Shown: piece by piece, positions 63,598-64,000 of the stretch
Layout of the letters: each line of letters begins with the position of its first letter
Position numbering within the stretch: the stretch's first letter is position 1
Assembly: GCF_010119615.1 (NCBI RefSeq)
Contig: NZ_QOVG01000004.1
Location: 1 to 64,000 of the forward strand
Direction: 5' to 3'
Length of the DNA: 64,000 bases
Source: Pseudoxanthomonas gei
GTDB lineage: Bacteria > Pseudomonadota > Gammaproteobacteria > Xanthomonadales > Xanthomonadaceae
Program-made: the position numbers and the translations under genes
Notes under the pieces: model-generated
The model's database searches: none
Told to the model about the DNA's origin: nothing
What the model saw: the letters and a program-made list of their open reading frames with translations, nothing else

Positions 63598-64000
63598 TCA
63601 GGGGCCGCATTCCAGCAATCGGTCGGCCGTCGTGCCGTAGCCGACCTCGCTGATGGAAAGCTGGGTCCCGGCCTGCGCCTCGATTCCCGGCACTACGGTC
63701 AGGCGCCCCATGCTGGCGTTGGCGGCCTGGAAACATTTCAGCGGAACGCCGACCCGCGTCCAGGTATCCAGCGGCAGCGCGGCCAGTTGCGCGCCCACCG
63801 CAACACTTCCGCTGCAGCCTTCGCCACATTCAACGAAGAACCTTGCGTCAGGGGCCACATCGGACTCGCGGCGCAGCGTCAGCAGCAGCAAGGCGTCGCC
63901 ATTGGTTTCACGGCCCAGGTCCAGCGGTTGCGCGGGCACCAGTGCGACTTTGGACAGGCCCGGGCCGGTCCACTTGAACCGCCATGCATCCTCCTGCGCC
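63598..64000 (-). CDS. C-terminal part of glycoside hydrolase family 3 enzyme (partial)
   Basis: The frame is open to the window edge, giving at least 133 residues of the C-terminal ExoP-like, galactose-binding-type domain. Typical pieces are EDAWRFKWTG, LPLDTWTRVGVPLKCF and LSISEVGYGT. This domain caps exo-1,3/1,4-beta-glucosidases of xanthomonads. The catalytic domain lies beyond the right edge, so activity cannot be confirmed. There is no frame break in the visible part. Confidence 0.65.
   Translation of the reverse strand, partial: AQEDAWRFKWTGPGLSKVALVPAQPLDLGRETNGDALLLLTLRRESDVAPDARFFVECGEGCSGSVAVGAQLAALPLDTWTRVGVPLKCFQAANASMGRLTVVPGIEAQAGTQLSISEVGYGTTADRLLECGP

Overview
The window reads as chromosomal DNA of a xanthomonad-type gammaproteobacterium (Xanthomonadaceae/Lysobacteraceae, for example Lysobacter, Luteimonas, Pseudoxanthomonas or Stenotrophomonas relatives). 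The evidence is high GC with strongly GC-ending codons, the long same-strand block sdhCDAB-sdhE-ygfX-lolC-lolD-comEC-exbB-exbD-msbA-lpxK-kdsB-uvrC-pgsA-tRNA, a one-piece ccmABCDEFGHI operon, and dispersed GC-rich palindromic intergenic repeats. The genus cannot be fixed from the sequence alone.

Layout. 1-6.7 kb is a loose accessory stretch: repeats, a PAS histidine kinase with its single-domain response regulator, a universal stress protein behind an FNR-like box, small membrane and secreted proteins, and several gene fragments that look like a decayed duplication. 6.8-8.4 kb holds an FMN-binding glutamate-synthase-family protein. 8.6-12.2 kb is a three-gene module: receiver protein, double-domain KaiC-like ATPase, hybrid histidine kinase. 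12.5-13.2 kb holds tRNA-Leu, tRNA-Cys and tRNA-Gly, with an unusual tandem array behind tRNA-Leu that repeats the tRNA 3' end.

13.2-32.2 kb is almost entirely minus strand. It covers envelope building (pgsA, kdsB, lpxK, msbA, lolCD, exbBD), DNA uptake and repair (comEC, uvrC) and succinate dehydrogenase (sdhCDAB). The sdh genes are surrounded by assembly factors: SdhE, an SDHAF4-like mini-protein, and YgfZ, which is encoded divergently. 33-42.7 kb carries catabolic and housekeeping genes: an FMN reductase, a fused 2-oxoacid dehydrogenase E1, a GST and a GNAT enzyme, glutaryl-CoA dehydrogenase, two glycine-zipper envelope proteins, TatD, TcdA and a membrane-anchored cytochrome c'-like protein. 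42.7-54.9 kb carries a cold-shock protein, a phospholipase pair (PLD family plus OMPLA), class I fumarase, an ABC exporter, an omega-amidase and a methionine aminotransferase. The last two may act together in methionine salvage.

55-61.7 kb is the complete System I cytochrome c maturation operon, with overlapping or directly abutting reading frames from ccmA to ccmI. It is followed by a metX-family acyltransferase, a cysteine-dioxygenase-family protein and the C-terminal end of a glycoside hydrolase family 3 enzyme that runs off the right edge.

The most unusual items are the tRNA-Leu 3'-end repeat array, the decayed duplication at 5.15-6.2 kb, the FNR-type promoter of the stress protein, the orphan KaiC/kinase module and the cluster of SDH assembly factors. 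No CRISPR array, intact insertion sequence or prophage was seen.
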